From positions 1 through 64,000 of the forward strand of contig JABCZD010000015.1 in NCBI GenBank assembly GCA_013289855.1: a stretch of DNA of 64,000 nt, written 5' to 3'. The translations under genes and the position numbers were made by a program. How positions within the stretch are numbered: the stretch's first letter is position 1; each line of letters starts with the position of its first letter. The notes beneath the pieces are model-generated. The model searched no databases. It had not been told where the DNA came from and saw only the letters and a list, made by a program, of their open reading frames with translations. This document shows positions 7,401-15,515 of the stretch, piece by piece. Origin of the DNA: Acidobacteriota bacterium (lineage in GTDB: Bacteria; Acidobacteriota; Terriglobia; Acidiferrales; UBA7541).

Positions 7401-9408
7401 CGTTCGTGACGGTCGTGACGTAAGCTTTGGCGCTTCCTCCGGTCGGAGCGCAAGTCGAGTTGCTCCAGGCGTCAGCATGGCTATAGAGCGTTGGATTGCT
7501 CATAGGGTCGAAACTCTTCAGAATGTTTCCCGCATCGTCATACTGGCTGACGGTCGCCAGCCAACTACTGTCTGTATTGCGCCAGCGTTGTGTCGAAGTG
7601 ACGTTTCCTCGGACAGCATAAGAGGTGCTGAAAGCGGAATCGTGTTGCACCGCTCCGCTCGCCACTAGGGCCGCGTGATTTGTAGTCGTATCGTAACGGT
7701 CATACTCATATTGCGTCTGTGCTAAAACGTTTCCGCTGGCGTCCTCAATCTTTTCAGAACTCTTCCGGTTGAGCATGTTAACGGACGCAGCGGCGTAATT
7801 CTGACTGTTGACAGGGTTAACGCCAAGCCAGGTGTAATCCTTTTTTCGTACGAGAGAGCCGACGGTACCCGAGCCGTAGTCAAAGTCCCGTTCTTCGGAA
7901 ACCTGGTCCGCAACGCCGGTGTAATCCCACTCTGTTTTCGCGATCAAATTGGGCGATACGTCGTTCAATGTAGTTGTTTCCCGGATTGGCAGGGATTCAA
8001 ATGTTGTATTGCCGTAGGTGTCCAGAAAGTTGTAATCGGTCTCGATGGTTCGAAGCAGTGTGCTCTGCCCTTGATAAATGTATTGGTACGTTTCACGTAG
8101 AGAGTAGTTCAGCGGCAAATTTTGTGAATTGGTTGAATAACTGAACTGATGTCGGGTCTTATCACCGAGCGGTGAGACCACGTCCATATATTCATTGTTT
8201 GTTTTCGTTCCATCAATCGTGGGCGTGTAGGTCGTCTCATCTTCGGGCGTGGTTCCAGCACTGCAATTGCCCGCCGCCAACCGGCAAACGTATCTCGCGG
8301 TCAGTTCACGGAAGTCGGCTGCCGTCGCGACTTCCCCGAGTGGCGCTGGCAGCCAGGCAGTCTCAGCGGTGAAAGCGTATCGGGTGTATCCACCCGTTGG
8401 ATAGCTAACCTTAGTCACTTCGCCGAAGTTATTGTACTGAAAGCTCCATGTCAGGTTGTTGGGGAGCGCAATCGAGTTCAAAAGGTTGACCGAAAACGGT
8501 GCTAATGAACCCGCTGGCAATGAAAAAGTGGGCGAGAGAGTCTGAGGTGCGGTCGTTAGCGTGATGGTTCTCGATGTTCCCGTGGAATCTTTATAGGAAA
8601 CGGTTGTGTTTGGGGTACCCCATGAAATGCTGATTGTCCGCCCTGCGGTATCGACGTATCCTCCGCTTTGAGCAGTAATCAGATTTCCGTTGGTGTCTTC
8701 AAATTTGCTCGCAGAAACTGGACCGCCGCCCGCGTTATAGCTGCCGAAATGGGTCTCTGACCCATCCTTTGCCCGAACAATAATGTCCGACGAATTTGTA
8801 ACGTCGATTTCATAGAACGAACTGTCATTCGCCGCACCGACGTTCACGTTCATTTGAGGCTCTTGGATAATCGTGCCCTGGCTGTTTATGAAATAGCAGG
8901 CCGTCTTCACCCCGGACCCTTGGGCTCCTGCGAAGAACGCATGTTTTGCGCCGTCTCCAGTGATGAAAATAAAGTTTCCCACGCAGTAGTAATTCGGATT
9001 GTTTCTCAGGGGTTGGATTACAGAGGACACCATAGCTGGTATGTTGAAATGCCATCCGAGCGTCCCAATAAACGACATGAATTCTTCGTAGCCCCATTCG
9101 CTGTATTGTTCGCCATAAATGGGATCAGTTTCGGTGACCGATTGCCAGATTTTGCTGTCGTAGACGATGGAGAGAGAGAAGTTGTGGCCGTTGCGCCCCG
9201 GGAGTGTAACCAACGGGATTTGCAGGTTCAAATCACCCGTGGCGAGGTTGACGTTTTCGTGAGCTCCGCCGTAAGGGTTGTATTCTTGCACGCCGGTAGC
9301 ATTTTGTGGACCGACCGAGTAGGGGGCGGATTGCGCACAAATAACTTCTGGTATGGCCGCGCCAAGAAGCAAGGCCACCACCGGGACCAGCTTCGCCAAT
9401 GAGCGCAT
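4426..9408 (-). CDS. Secreted RHS/YD-repeat protein with RHS core domain
   Basis: A 1660-residue protein. Residues 1-25 are a signal peptide (VPVVALLLGAAIPEVICAQ). Residues about 40-700 hold a beta-rich N-terminal region starting GGAHENVNLATGDLNLQIP, a pattern common in acidobacterial and other RHS proteins. The middle has many YD repeats (for example YDALGRVVQEIPPDG, YSYDPLNRLTKK, YDSDGNALTKTDARG), which build a closed beta shell. The RHS-associated core ends with LADHLGSSR, GKERDTESNLDDFDARYY and NLYAYVKNNPMNLTDPTGH near residue 1440. The last 220 residues after DPTGH form a variable tail with no toxin motif I recognise. The upstream secreted gene ends 14 bases before it and a small secreted gene follows. 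Secretion is by Sec; no VgrG or PAAR gene is present. Confidence 0.9.
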   Translation of the reverse strand: MRSLAKLVPVVALLLGAAIPEVICAQSAPYSVGPQNATGVQEYNPYGGAHENVNLATGDLNLQIPLVTLPGRNGHNFSLSIVYDSKIWQSVTETDPIYGEQYSEWGYEEFMSFIGTLGWHFNIPAMVSSVIQPLRNNPNYYCVGNFIFITGDGAKHAFFAGAQGSGVKTACYFINSQGTIIQEPQMNVNVGAANDSSFYEIDVTNSSDIIVRAKDGSETHFGSYNAGGGPVSASKFEDTNGNLITAQSGGYVDTAGRTISISWGTPNTTVSYKDSTGTSRTITLTTAPQTLSPTFSLPAGSLAPFSVNLLNSIALPNNLTWSFQYNNFGEVTKVSYPTGGYTRYAFTAETAWLPAPLGEVATAADFRELTARYVCRLAAGNCSAGTTPEDETTYTPTIDGTKTNNEYMDVVSPLGDKTRHQFSYSTNSQNLPLNYSLRETYQYIYQGQSTLLRTIETDYNFLDTYGNTTFESLPIRETTTLNDVSPNLIAKTEWDYTGVADQVSEERDFDYGSGTVGSLVRKKDYTWLGVNPVNSQNYAAASVNMLNRKSSEKIEDASGNVLAQTQYEYDRYDTTTNHAALVASGAVQHDSAFSTSYAVRGNVTSTQRWRNTDSSWLATVSQYDDAGNILKSFDPMSNPTLYSHADAWSNSTCAPTGGSAKAYVTTVTNALNQSTTSTFNSCAGTSASTTDPNSQTVSNSFDLMGRLTQKTMPDTGVITRTFNESSMPLSITPSIKITSTASMAGPSIVDGIGRTTQTQLTSDPQGTTYTDITYDPLERKKTVSNPYRTTGDSTYGTTTYNYDALGRVVQEIPPDGTGTANNIATAYAGNCTTVTDQTGKQRKTCTDAFGRLKQVFEPNSTGSLVNETDYQYDILNNLLCVHQRGTDGTADKTCTDPTVPATWRPRTFTYNSLSELLTSVNPESGTISYTYDSDGNALTKTDARGITTTYSYDPLNRLTKKTYSDSTPQVSYWYDGQTPTGCTLPTLSATNVVGRRTAMCDAAGSEVWSYDSMGRVLVEKRISNGITKTTSYTYNVDGSLATLTYPSGRVITYQPSAAGRALSAKDVANSIVYTGGTCGPTGDGACYAPFGALSLLNNNAGGIASTFYYNPRLQPCRIAVQTSGTAPGQCTDTTHLGTLMDVSYSYNVGVADNGNVAQITNNLHAGRSQTFTYDTLNRMSTALTQATSGAGCWGLDYSYDIYANLTTVALDPARPSCSWTILNASIGTNNRITNTGFSYDAAGNVLSDGSFSYAWDAESELKSAAGITYTYDGDGRRVQKSNGKLYWYGATGDILDESDASGNITDEFIYFNGRRMARRNIASGYIYYYLADHLGSSRMIVQAGQTTACYDADFDPFGGEHITTNTCPQNYKFTGKERDTESNLDDFDARYYSSQFGRFHSADWSAIPAPVPYADLGNPQTLNLYAYVKNNPMNLTDPTGHEGLGGFHVGNNDARTMYLSGGLDPSQSFWAITVNGETTFFDDSEKASAFYNQAQAAQPQVQATVIEQPRIVQNEKQADGTSKTGVRGSIQDTITVNGKPVSGVTVTEANVDTTTLNGQPRSPAIREGSDKTNDAGKVNDVVGLLAPARTAEQDKGLINVLRTQAVSVTNTNTIFFSLASGAKFSATSTRILTNVGSDGKVMSQYTLTIITPPVVKSVSQ

Positions 9409-9422
9409 TAGTAGGCTCCCTT

Positions 9423-10217
9423 TCAGTCTTGAATGGTGGGCAAGGCAAAGTCCGTGCTTGCGACGCCGGTGTTCAGATTGACAGCGCTCAGTTGCAGCGT
9501 GAATATCGTGCGGCCGCCCCCAAATTCCTCTTGGTGGAAAGGCATTTGAATGCCTCCCACTGTTCGATAGTCTGAAAAAGTCTGCGTGATCCGCCGAGAG
9601 GAATTCGGATTTTCGTTCGAAGTTCGGGAGTACTCGATTTGCACCGGCAGCGCAGTTGCAACGGAAATCCAGATGGTGATTTGACTGGCCTTTGCCCGCA
9701 TGAGCGAGACGGAGTCGGAACCGGCGGGTTGGAACGCAAGGTCTATGCGGTAGGAGGCTTGGCCTGCGATAGTTTCGATTCCATCATATGTAACCGTACT
9801 GCTAGGGTCTGTGAACGAAAGAAACCCAGCGAAAAAAGGGAATGCGGTGGATCGCATAGGAATCGCGACGTAGGAAGGCAGGAGTCGCGATGAAGATGAA
9901 CTGACCACGGATGCACCGTCACCATTGAGCGTGGTTGTAATCGTGCCCGTTTGGTCCTGGACATCTGACCGGTACATGCGCGGCCCTAAGGATTCGAGCT
10001 TAATGGCGACTGCGTCTTGAGAGTCGCCGTGAAATCTAGTTACGATGCCCGTTGCAACCACGTCTTGAGGTTGGACACTGCCCCAGCCAGTAACCGATAG
10101 CATCTGTGACAACACAGCGAGGGCCTGCGGATCGCGAGGAGTTGGAGCAGCGACCTGCTGGGCGGCGAGATTTGGAAAACAAAAGAGCAGCGCGGTAAAG
10201 CCAGCGAGCATCTTCAT
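9423..10217 (-). CDS. Secreted protein upstream of the RHS gene
   Basis: 264 residues with a signal peptide (MKMLAGFTALLFCFPNLAAQ). The mature part alternates strands in a LolA/outer-membrane-lipoprotein-sorting-like manner: short strands such as VTYDGIETIAGQASYRIDL, then ITIWISVATALPVQIEYSR and FSDYRTVGGIQMPF. These phrases (a trait-like query on a predicted value, then substrate-binding strands) are typical of secreted beta-sandwich proteins beside acidobacterial RHS genes. It is 14 bases upstream of the RHS gene, so the two are cotranscribed. The function is unknown; a periplasmic carrier or helper for the RHS product is a guess. Confidence 0.6.
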   Translation of the reverse strand: MKMLAGFTALLFCFPNLAAQQVAAPTPRDPQALAVLSQMLSVTGWGSVQPQDVVATGIVTRFHGDSQDAVAIKLESLGPRMYRSDVQDQTGTITTTLNGDGASVVSSSSSRLLPSYVAIPMRSTAFPFFAGFLSFTDPSSTVTYDGIETIAGQASYRIDLAFQPAGSDSVSLMRAKASQITIWISVATALPVQIEYSRTSNENPNSSRRITQTFSDYRTVGGIQMPFHQEEFGGGRTIFTLQLSAVNLNTGVASTDFALPTIQD

Positions 10218-10500
10218 GACCAGGTGTCCTCCGTCTCCATAGATTTACTACGCGTTATAACGTGAACAGGAATCGAGTGAAACGCATTGTGCCTCCGCAG
10301 CATAGCGTCCACGACACCGGTTGGAAGAAGTGCCGGTGCGAGCACGGGGACGGGATTTGTCGGCCCAAAAAGGGACCGATTGCGCGGTAATATCCCCGAC
10401 ACGTGTGCTGATGTCAAGCACTTTTTAGCAAAACTTATGTTCCGGGTATCGGCAGATGATCAATAGTGTATCCGGTCGGAAAAAGGTCACGCGCTAATCG
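10218..10500. other. Intergenic region without recognisable gene
   Basis: Between the divergent genes at 10217 (minus) and 10546 (plus) there are 328 bases. Apart from the promoter at 10501-10529, I see no conserved open frame, repeat or hairpin. It presumably carries the minus-strand promoter of the RHS operon. Confidence 0.5.
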
Positions 10501-10529
10501 TTGACGACGTGCCTTGGTCGGTTTATATA
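10501..10529 (+). promoter_or_regulatory. Sigma-70 promoter of the small CxxC protein gene
   Basis: TTGACG at 10501-10506 and TATATA at 10524-10529 are separated by 17 bases. Transcription would start near 10536, giving a leader of only about ten bases that consists mainly of the ribosome-binding site GGAGG. Confidence 0.7.
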
Positions 10530-10545
10530 ACTGACGGAGGACGAT

Positions 10546-10752
10546 ATGACAACGCATCGTAAAGGCAGTCTAGTTCCTGAATCTGGCATCTATGAGGTTA
10601 TCCACGACAAGAATAAGCACGATGTGCAGAAGCACGAAGTGACTTGCATAAAGGGACGAAGATTTCCACCGTGTCGAGGATGTGGCGAAGACGTTCAGTT
10701 TCGTCCAATAAGAATTGCCATTCACATCGAAGACCATCCGCACTTCTCATAG
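10546..10752 (+). CDS. Small metal-binding-type conserved protein (YjzC-like)
   Basis: 68 residues matching a widespread small family: HRKGSLVPESGIYEVIHD, HEVTCIKGRRFPPCRGC and a C-terminal HIEDHPHF. Cysteines 34, 43 and 46 together with histidines 60, 64 and 66 could bind zinc. The members I know of occur in many soil bacteria and have no defined function. GGAGG is seven bases before the start and a near-consensus promoter lies just upstream, so this is a compact monocistronic gene. Confidence 0.8.
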   Translation: MTTHRKGSLVPESGIYEVIHDKNKHDVQKHEVTCIKGRRFPPCRGCGEDVQFRPIRIAIHIEDHPHFS

Positions 10753-10830
10753 TCGCCCGCGTTGAGTCGCGGCTACAAGCAGATTTTGGTATACAGGCTG
10801 CCTTCACGGCTTCACTCGGGATAATTTGTG

Positions 10831-11730
10831 TCACATATCCGATTGGATCGCTTTGACTATCTCGGTGTCATGACGTTGCAACGCCGCGTTGTAGATGTCG
10901 TCTAGAACCATCACGACTTGCGACTTCGTTAAGTCACCCGCCGACATTTCCGACAGCACGATGGTCGAGACCCCGTTTTTCCATGTGAGGGTCGATCTTG
11001 TAAATTGCGCGCCAAGTTTGTTCTGGACCACATCCTGCGTTGTTCCTGTTGGCGCTCCAAACTTTTGCGTAAACGCAATTTGGAGTAGTGGAAAAGAATC
11101 CTGATTGAAGTAATACGCCACGAAATAGAGGCGTTGCTTCGAGAATTCAACTTGCTCCCTATCCATATTGGCGTTCGCCAGAGAGAGTTTGCCGGGAGCG
11201 ACCATAATTTCGGCCCCCGGGCCCACCGTGATCTGTTGGCCGGTCCCTGAATTCTCGCACACGAATCGAAGAGCATTAACGTGCTCATAGTTGGTGTGCT
11301 CTAGTTGGTTCCCTGTGAATACACTGCGATGAACTGCCGGAGGAGTCGAAAATCGTTTGACGCAATCATCAGGATGCTTTTGGAGGTATTCGGCCATACT
11401 CGATCCTAGCTTGTCGCCTTTCAGTTCGTAGGCGGCGGGAGGTGCAGCAGGCATCTTGTCAGCAGGAGTGAGCGTGTCCAGATTTGGAATATCTACCCCG
11501 TTTTCCCAAGCTTTTACTAAATCTGCCAAGACAGCTTGACAGTAACCCTCCCCGCGTCCACTACCGAAACCAATCTTCACTTTTGGTGCCGTGCAATCAA
11601 CCGGGCGACCACCGTTCATCTTCGTGACGTAGGGCGAAGCATCCGCCAAGGTTGGCCGAGTCGTCTGCGCCTGCCCAACGGTTGCGATGGCTAGAGTCGT
11701 TGCTAGGACCACAGCGAATCCGATTCTCAC
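10831..11730 (-). CDS. Secreted hypothetical protein
   Basis: About 299 residues. A GTG start at 11730 is preferred because AAGGAGA stands five bases upstream and the first residues form a signal peptide (GFAVVLATTLAIATVGQAQ). An ATG at 11763 in the same frame overlaps the stop of the decayed gene upstream (ATGA), an alternative coupled start. The mature part has a helical N-terminal region (AYELKGDKLGSSMAEYLQKHPDDCVKRF) and a strand-rich C-terminal region (ITVGPGAEIMVAPGKLSLANA, LVAYYFNQDSF). No family recognised. Confidence 0.65.
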   Translation of the reverse strand: MRIGFAVVLATTLAIATVGQAQTTRPTLADASPYVTKMNGGRPVDCTAPKVKIGFGSGRGEGYCQAVLADLVKAWENGVDIPNLDTLTPADKMPAAPPAAYELKGDKLGSSMAEYLQKHPDDCVKRFSTPPAVHRSVFTGNQLEHTNYEHVNALRFVCENSGTGQQITVGPGAEIMVAPGKLSLANANMDREQVEFSKQRLYFVAYYFNQDSFPLLQIAFTQKFGAPTGTTQDVVQNKLGAQFTRSTLTWKNGVSTIVLSEMSAGDLTKSQVVMVLDDIYNAALQRHDTEIVKAIQSDM

Positions 11731-11759
11731 GGCATCTCCTTGATTAACAGAAACCCCAC

Positions 11760-11985
11760 TCATCTATCGGAACTGAAATGACTAACGCTCGCGGAGTCTT
11801 GATTGATCCGCGGTACATGCTCTCGTGCGGCCGTTCCCGGAATCGAGCTTTTCGTCGTGACGTAGCCGAACGGACCCTGACCGAGCATCTTGTCTTGAAT
11901 AAATTTCATCGTATCTTCGATCGACGCTGGTGCGCGGCAACTGGGCTGATGCAGTCCCCGCCAAGATCGGCAAAGCTAATCTCGA
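11760..11985 (-). pseudogene. Frameshifted secreted protein gene fragment
   Basis: The minus strand shows a short signal-peptide-like piece (PILAGTASAQLPRT) in one frame. It then switches by one base to a frame encoding SIEDTMKFIQDKMLGQGPFGY and ending at TGA 11760-11762. The second part recalls the PSLEDTLKFIQDKL-type segments at the start of many acidobacterial secreted proteins. The stop overlaps an in-frame ATG of the next gene. I read it as the front of a secreted-protein gene that has decayed by a frameshift; the ATG at 11909 could still start a 49-residue product. Confidence 0.45.
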
Positions 11986-12199
11986 TCTCCTCGACCAATT
12001 TTACGGGGACATCCCGGCTAGAGTTGAGACATGAAAGGGGCTGTGCCTTGACGGGGACGTTACCAGCTCGCGACACCGGCAGTGGGGCGGTCAGATCGAC
12101 TCCGCAGCTCAGTTTCGGAGGCGCCGCCGTTGGCCGATGCTTGCTGAACTCCGAGGGTAAGTTCGCCGTGCGGGCGCTTGGAACAGCATTTCGGCATGC

Positions 12200-12406
12200 T
12201 CAATACAAACCCCCATCATCCCGCCCGTCTTCCGTTTCTTTCCCGCCCACCATCTTCTCCGTAATCTCTTTCAACCGCTTCCACGTCTGCGGTCCTTGCA
12301 TCCCTTGATTCAATCCAGCAAGCCTCTCCCACCACACGATGAATTCAGCGCCATCGGTTTCGCTGTTCGAGATGGCGTCCAACGCGCGTTGGTGGGTTTC
12401 GATCAC
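12200..12406 (-). CDS. Hypothetical 68-residue protein, GTG start
   Basis: A GTG at 12406 is the only possible start, since an in-frame stop lies 30 bases upstream. The sequence is protein-like and helical (QRALDAISNSETDGAEFIVWWERL, NQGMQGPQTWKRLKEITEKM) with an acidic tail (GGKETEDGRDDGGLY). It begins 24 bases after the stop of 12430-13389 on the same strand and probably shares its transcript. No signal peptide and no family recognised. The 200 bases between 11990 and 12199 contain another open minus frame without a start codon. Confidence 0.5.
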   Translation of the reverse strand: MIETHQRALDAISNSETDGAEFIVWWERLAGLNQGMQGPQTWKRLKEITEKMVGGKETEDGRDDGGLY

Positions 12407-12429
12407 GATGCGGCGGGTGGAGGAGCTGC

Positions 12430-13389
12430 TTATTCATCAACATCTGGTTCCGGAGTCCCGAAGATCGCGGGGAGATTCTTGGGGTTCTTTGACCAGCCAA
12501 TTTTCAATATCCCCGCCCCGTTCCAACCTTTCGCGTTTGCCATACAAAACCTTCCCGGCTTACCGTACACCTCCAACGTCGAGCCACCTCTTCCCCGAAA
12601 GTATCCGGTCAAACTCAGCGCATTCTTGTTATAAAACTTTATTTTGAGAACGGTCACGCCATAATTATCAATCACTCGAAGGTCGCTGAATGAATGACGA
12701 ACAAACTTCCACGACGTGTTTTGGTTCACTTCGAACCTGTTGTTCTGCATGGTGGCGATCAACTTCCCGTCCTTATCAAATAAAGTCCCTGAAAGGCTTA
12801 TGGAGCCATCCGAATTTCTCCCAAGGATGAGCACGGGTTCGACGGACTGATCTTCATGTTCCGCAGATATCAAGGTGACTGGGAAATCTTCCGCGCTGAA
12901 AGCTATGGCGTTCCCCATGTAAATGGCGACGTGCTCGCTCCCAGCCACCTGACATGCATCCGTTGGGCTTGGTTCGTTGGCGGGAATCAACAACCCATTA
13001 AGTCTTTGCAGCGCAACCATGTAGTCGATTTGATGCGTTTCCCATAAAAAGAATCCGGCGAATCCAGCGATGACCGCTGCGACTCCCCATTTCTTAAATC
13101 CCGCCCACAAGTAATTCTTCTTCGTCGCTCTCTTTCGTCTTGGATTCGTCCAGTAACGAGGGTCGGAATCATAGACGGATTTTGAAGCCAGCCACGCAAG
13201 CGTGCTGAACACGAGAGCGACCGAAAACGAAAGATAGCTCCCCCATACGATTAAGCGAATCGGTAAGTGAACGCTTTCGGCAGTCGGTATGCCGAACAGC
13301 ATTGCCACACCCACACCCCAAGAGATTCCGATGGTCCAGTTGGTCTTTTGCCACCGGAACGTGGTTCTAAAGTCGCGATTGCCGAACAT
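12430..13389 (-). CDS. Membrane protein with C-terminal soluble domain
   Basis: 319 residues. Membrane segments are at about 18-35, 42-68 and 105-122, separated by a basic loop (NPRRKRATKKNYLW). They are followed by an outer or cytoplasmic beta-rich domain from residue 140 (FPVTLISAEHEDQSVEPVLIL, ISLSGTLFDKDGKLIATM, SDLRVIDNYGVTVLKIKF) that ends in DVDE. The layout resembles a sensor or effector anchored in the membrane, but no known domain is visible. It starts six bases after 13396-14139 and precedes 12200-12406, forming a three-gene operon. Confidence 0.65.
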   Translation of the reverse strand: MFGNRDFRTTFRWQKTNWTIGISWGVGVAMLFGIPTAESVHLPIRLIVWGSYLSFSVALVFSTLAWLASKSVYDSDPRYWTNPRRKRATKKNYLWAGFKKWGVAAVIAGFAGFFLWETHQIDYMVALQRLNGLLIPANEPSPTDACQVAGSEHVAIYMGNAIAFSAEDFPVTLISAEHEDQSVEPVLILGRNSDGSISLSGTLFDKDGKLIATMQNNRFEVNQNTSWKFVRHSFSDLRVIDNYGVTVLKIKFYNKNALSLTGYFRGRGGSTLEVYGKPGRFCMANAKGWNGAGILKIGWSKNPKNLPAIFGTPEPDVDE

Positions 13390-13395
13390 AATCGT

Positions 13396-14139
13396 TTATC
13401 GTGTCGGACTTCCGATGACTACGGTAACCCCGCCAGTTCCACCGAATATTACCCCGCCGAAGTCATAAGCGCTCGGGTGATAAGTACAGCTCAGTCCGGC
13501 AGCCTTTATCGCTCTCTTGAATGCCGCTGCATCGCTCGCTTGCCAATCCTCTGCATAGCATTGCAGTCCATCCGCTATCGCATCCGCACCCATGCTGCTG
13601 GTTCGGCTAGTAGGACACGCCCACCCCCAACTCGCTTGCCTCGCCGCTGTGCATAGTTGCTGCGAAAGCGGGAAAACATCGTCAGCTGAACTTCCAAAGA
13701 CGACACGAAGCATTCCGCTTCCCGATTTCTTCAATTCGTCAGTAAAGATCGCAAGTTTTTCATCTGATAAGACCCGAGAGACCGGGACGGTGATTATCGC
13801 GGTGTTACCCGTGCCCCCAAGTTGAGCGATGCTTCCCGCCCCTTGGGTCACGGTATTCCCCGTTACGTTTTGGTTTCCCGTTACGCGCGACAGGGCTGTG
13901 GTTGGCGGCCTAACGGGGGGCGCCTCGACTTTCACAGGTGGGGCTTCGACTCTCACCACCGGGGGCGGCGCGGGCACATTCGGGTTCAAGAAATGCTTAG
14001 TGATTTCCGTGAGAGGGCCAGCAATTAAGGCGACTAATACAGTGACAACAAGACCCCACAGCATCTTCGTCTTAGTGGGAACCACGGATTCCTGCTTCAC
14101 GGCTTCTGCGTTAGGGTCGGGGAGTTTGTCTTCAGTCAT
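13396..14139 (-). CDS. Single-pass membrane protein with proline-rich linker
   Basis: 247 residues: a short cytoplasmic N-terminus, one membrane segment at about 27-46 (MLWGLVVTVLVALIAGP), a proline/valine repeat linker at residues 55-80 (VEAPPVKVEAPPVRPP), a glycine/threonine/asparagine-rich stretch (GNQNVTGNTVTQGAGS) and a C-terminal domain with cysteines (CTAARQASWGWACP, LQCYAEDW, LSCTYHP) that may form disulphides. The extracytoplasmic domain ends in a hydrophobic strand (GGVIFGGTGGVTVVIGS). First gene of an operon with 12430-13389. Family not recognised. Confidence 0.6.
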   Translation of the reverse strand: MTEDKLPDPNAEAVKQESVVPTKTKMLWGLVVTVLVALIAGPLTEITKHFLNPNVPAPPPVVRVEAPPVKVEAPPVRPPTTALSRVTGNQNVTGNTVTQGAGSIAQLGGTGNTAIITVPVSRVLSDEKLAIFTDELKKSGSGMLRVVFGSSADDVFPLSQQLCTAARQASWGWACPTSRTSSMGADAIADGLQCYAEDWQASDAAAFKRAIKAAGLSCTYHPSAYDFGGVIFGGTGGVTVVIGSPTR

Positions 14140-14224
14140 CTTGCCAACATTCTACCGCATCTTCCTCAGCGCGGCACAGCGGCGGTGTACACATCTGAAC
14201 AGCTATCCGTGATAATTTGTCGGC

Positions 14225-14533
14225 ATGAAGCACCAGTGGCTGATTCGAGGATTTGACGGCCTTACGAAGATTTTCGAAACAAAGGTGTCGCTTGGTCAGG
14301 TGACTGACGACCAGATGAAGCAAATGCTCCGAGCATTGACCGACAAAGCGGGTTTGGAATATCACGAGATCGTCGGCGCGTATGCCAAACGTGGAACGAA
14401 GATTGCTAACAACCTGCTTACAGTTCAGCGCGACTCAACCACTGCTACTTTTTCGTGCGGAGACAACATACATTTCTCCGCCTCTGTCATAGATGAGGAT
14501 GGCAAAGTCATCCGTTATCCCAGACTGCCTTGA
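14225..14533 (+). CDS. Hypothetical 102-residue protein
   Basis: Small soluble protein beginning MKHQWLIRGFDGLTKIFETKV and ending DGKVIRYPRLP, with a helical middle (QMKQMLRALTDKAGLEYHEIV) and strands at both ends. No signal peptide or catalytic motif. It is divergent from 13396-14139 (85 bases between starts) and overlaps the 3' end of the convergent cyclase gene by 19 bases. Codon composition suggests a true gene. Family not recognised. Confidence 0.5.
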   Translation: MKHQWLIRGFDGLTKIFETKVSLGQVTDDQMKQMLRALTDKAGLEYHEIVGAYAKRGTKIANNLLTVQRDSTTATFSCGDNIHFSASVIDEDGKVIRYPRLP

Positions 14534-15432
14534 TTTTCCTCGGCAGACAGGTGACGGAACTGAGTGTCGATATGCCTGCCATTGGGTGGCCAGATATCTC
14601 GGACGACTGAGACTGTGATTTCGTTGTAGTTTTGGGGCTGTCTGAAGCAGAGCCGCGATCGAACGCGGACTGATCGACCGTGAAATAATAAGTTCCCGGC
14701 AGGAGCACATAACGCAGCTACACCGTCGTCATACCAACGCTGAACTTCATGTGAAGGTGGATGGTACTGATGCGATCGGAGCCAAAACATGCCTGCGCCA
14801 CCGCCGACCAGCAGGAGTCCAAGGATCACTACCGCAGCAACACCGAGTATGCCTTTTCTGCGATCGCGCTCACTCGGTATAGCGGTCGGTCTAGGACCGT
14901 GGTCGTCCCAATCAACTTCCCAAATGTTCATGCGGGGCACGCCTTTCGGCGCGAATTCCCCGTGCGGATGGAACGTCGTATCGGACATGTGGCGGACAAG
15001 CTCGTACGTTCGAGGGGATATGAGGATTTGATCTGGTGAGGCAATGGCTTGAACGCGCGCGGCAGTATCGACATCCGTACCGTGGAAATCATCTGCAATC
15101 GAAACCGGATCTCCTGAATGAAGTCCGATTCGTAGGCGAAGACTGCCCACTGGGGTTTCAATCGGACTGGAGGCCAGATTCTTCTGAATGTCGATGGCGC
15201 ACCGAACGGCTTCGAAGGTATTGTCGAATGCTAAGAAAAACCCGTCGCCCATCGTTTTGACCACCTTGCCGGCACGGTTGCAGCAACACTGACGTACAAG
15301 CTCTTCGTAGGGGGTCTGGATTTTGACGTGGTAAGCACTATCACGCTCTTTGTTGTCTCGGCCGAGGGCGGGGTTGCGTTTCGTAGAGCTGGAGTCGGCC
15401 ACATCGGCGAAGAGGATCGTTACGACTTGCAT
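14515..15432 (-). CDS. Class III nucleotidyl cyclase, membrane-anchored, truncated tail
   Basis: Residues 1-175 are an adenylate/guanylate cyclase catalytic domain. It starts VVTILFADVADSS with the first metal aspartate at D10, has VKTMGDGFFLAF with the second aspartate at D63 and a lysine that specifies adenine, GLHSGDPV, and HGTDVDTAARVQ in place of the usual VNxAAR: an aspartate stands where the transition-state asparagine is expected. One membrane segment follows (191-214, GILGVAAVVILGLLLVGGGAG). Then RWYDDGVAAL, the usual opening of a TPR region in acidobacterial cyclases, is followed by a basic non-TPR tail. In an overlapping frame GTYYFTVDQSAFDRG continues the pattern, so a frameshift near 14700 probably removed the TPR part. 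The product would be cAMP or cGMP if it is still active. Confidence 0.75.
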   Translation of the reverse strand: MQVVTILFADVADSSSTKRNPALGRDNKERDSAYHVKIQTPYEELVRQCCCNRAGKVVKTMGDGFFLAFDNTFEAVRCAIDIQKNLASSPIETPVGSLRLRIGLHSGDPVSIADDFHGTDVDTAARVQAIASPDQILISPRTYELVRHMSDTTFHPHGEFAPKGVPRMNIWEVDWDDHGPRPTAIPSERDRRKGILGVAAVVILGLLLVGGGAGMFWLRSHQYHPPSHEVQRWYDDGVAALCAPAGNLLFHGRSVRVRSRLCFRQPQNYNEITVSVVRDIWPPNGRHIDTQFRHLSAEENQGSLG

Positions 15433-15515
15433 GGGATTAACGAGAATACTATTGGGGGTTCTTCAGCAAGTCAATTGGCCGACTCGGGAAAGCCCGCACA
15501 AGTAGGAAAGTCACA

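Noticed and set aside
11778..12308. Plus frame of 176 residues
   Set aside because: Runs antisense to the decayed gene and to 12200-12406, with shadow-like composition.
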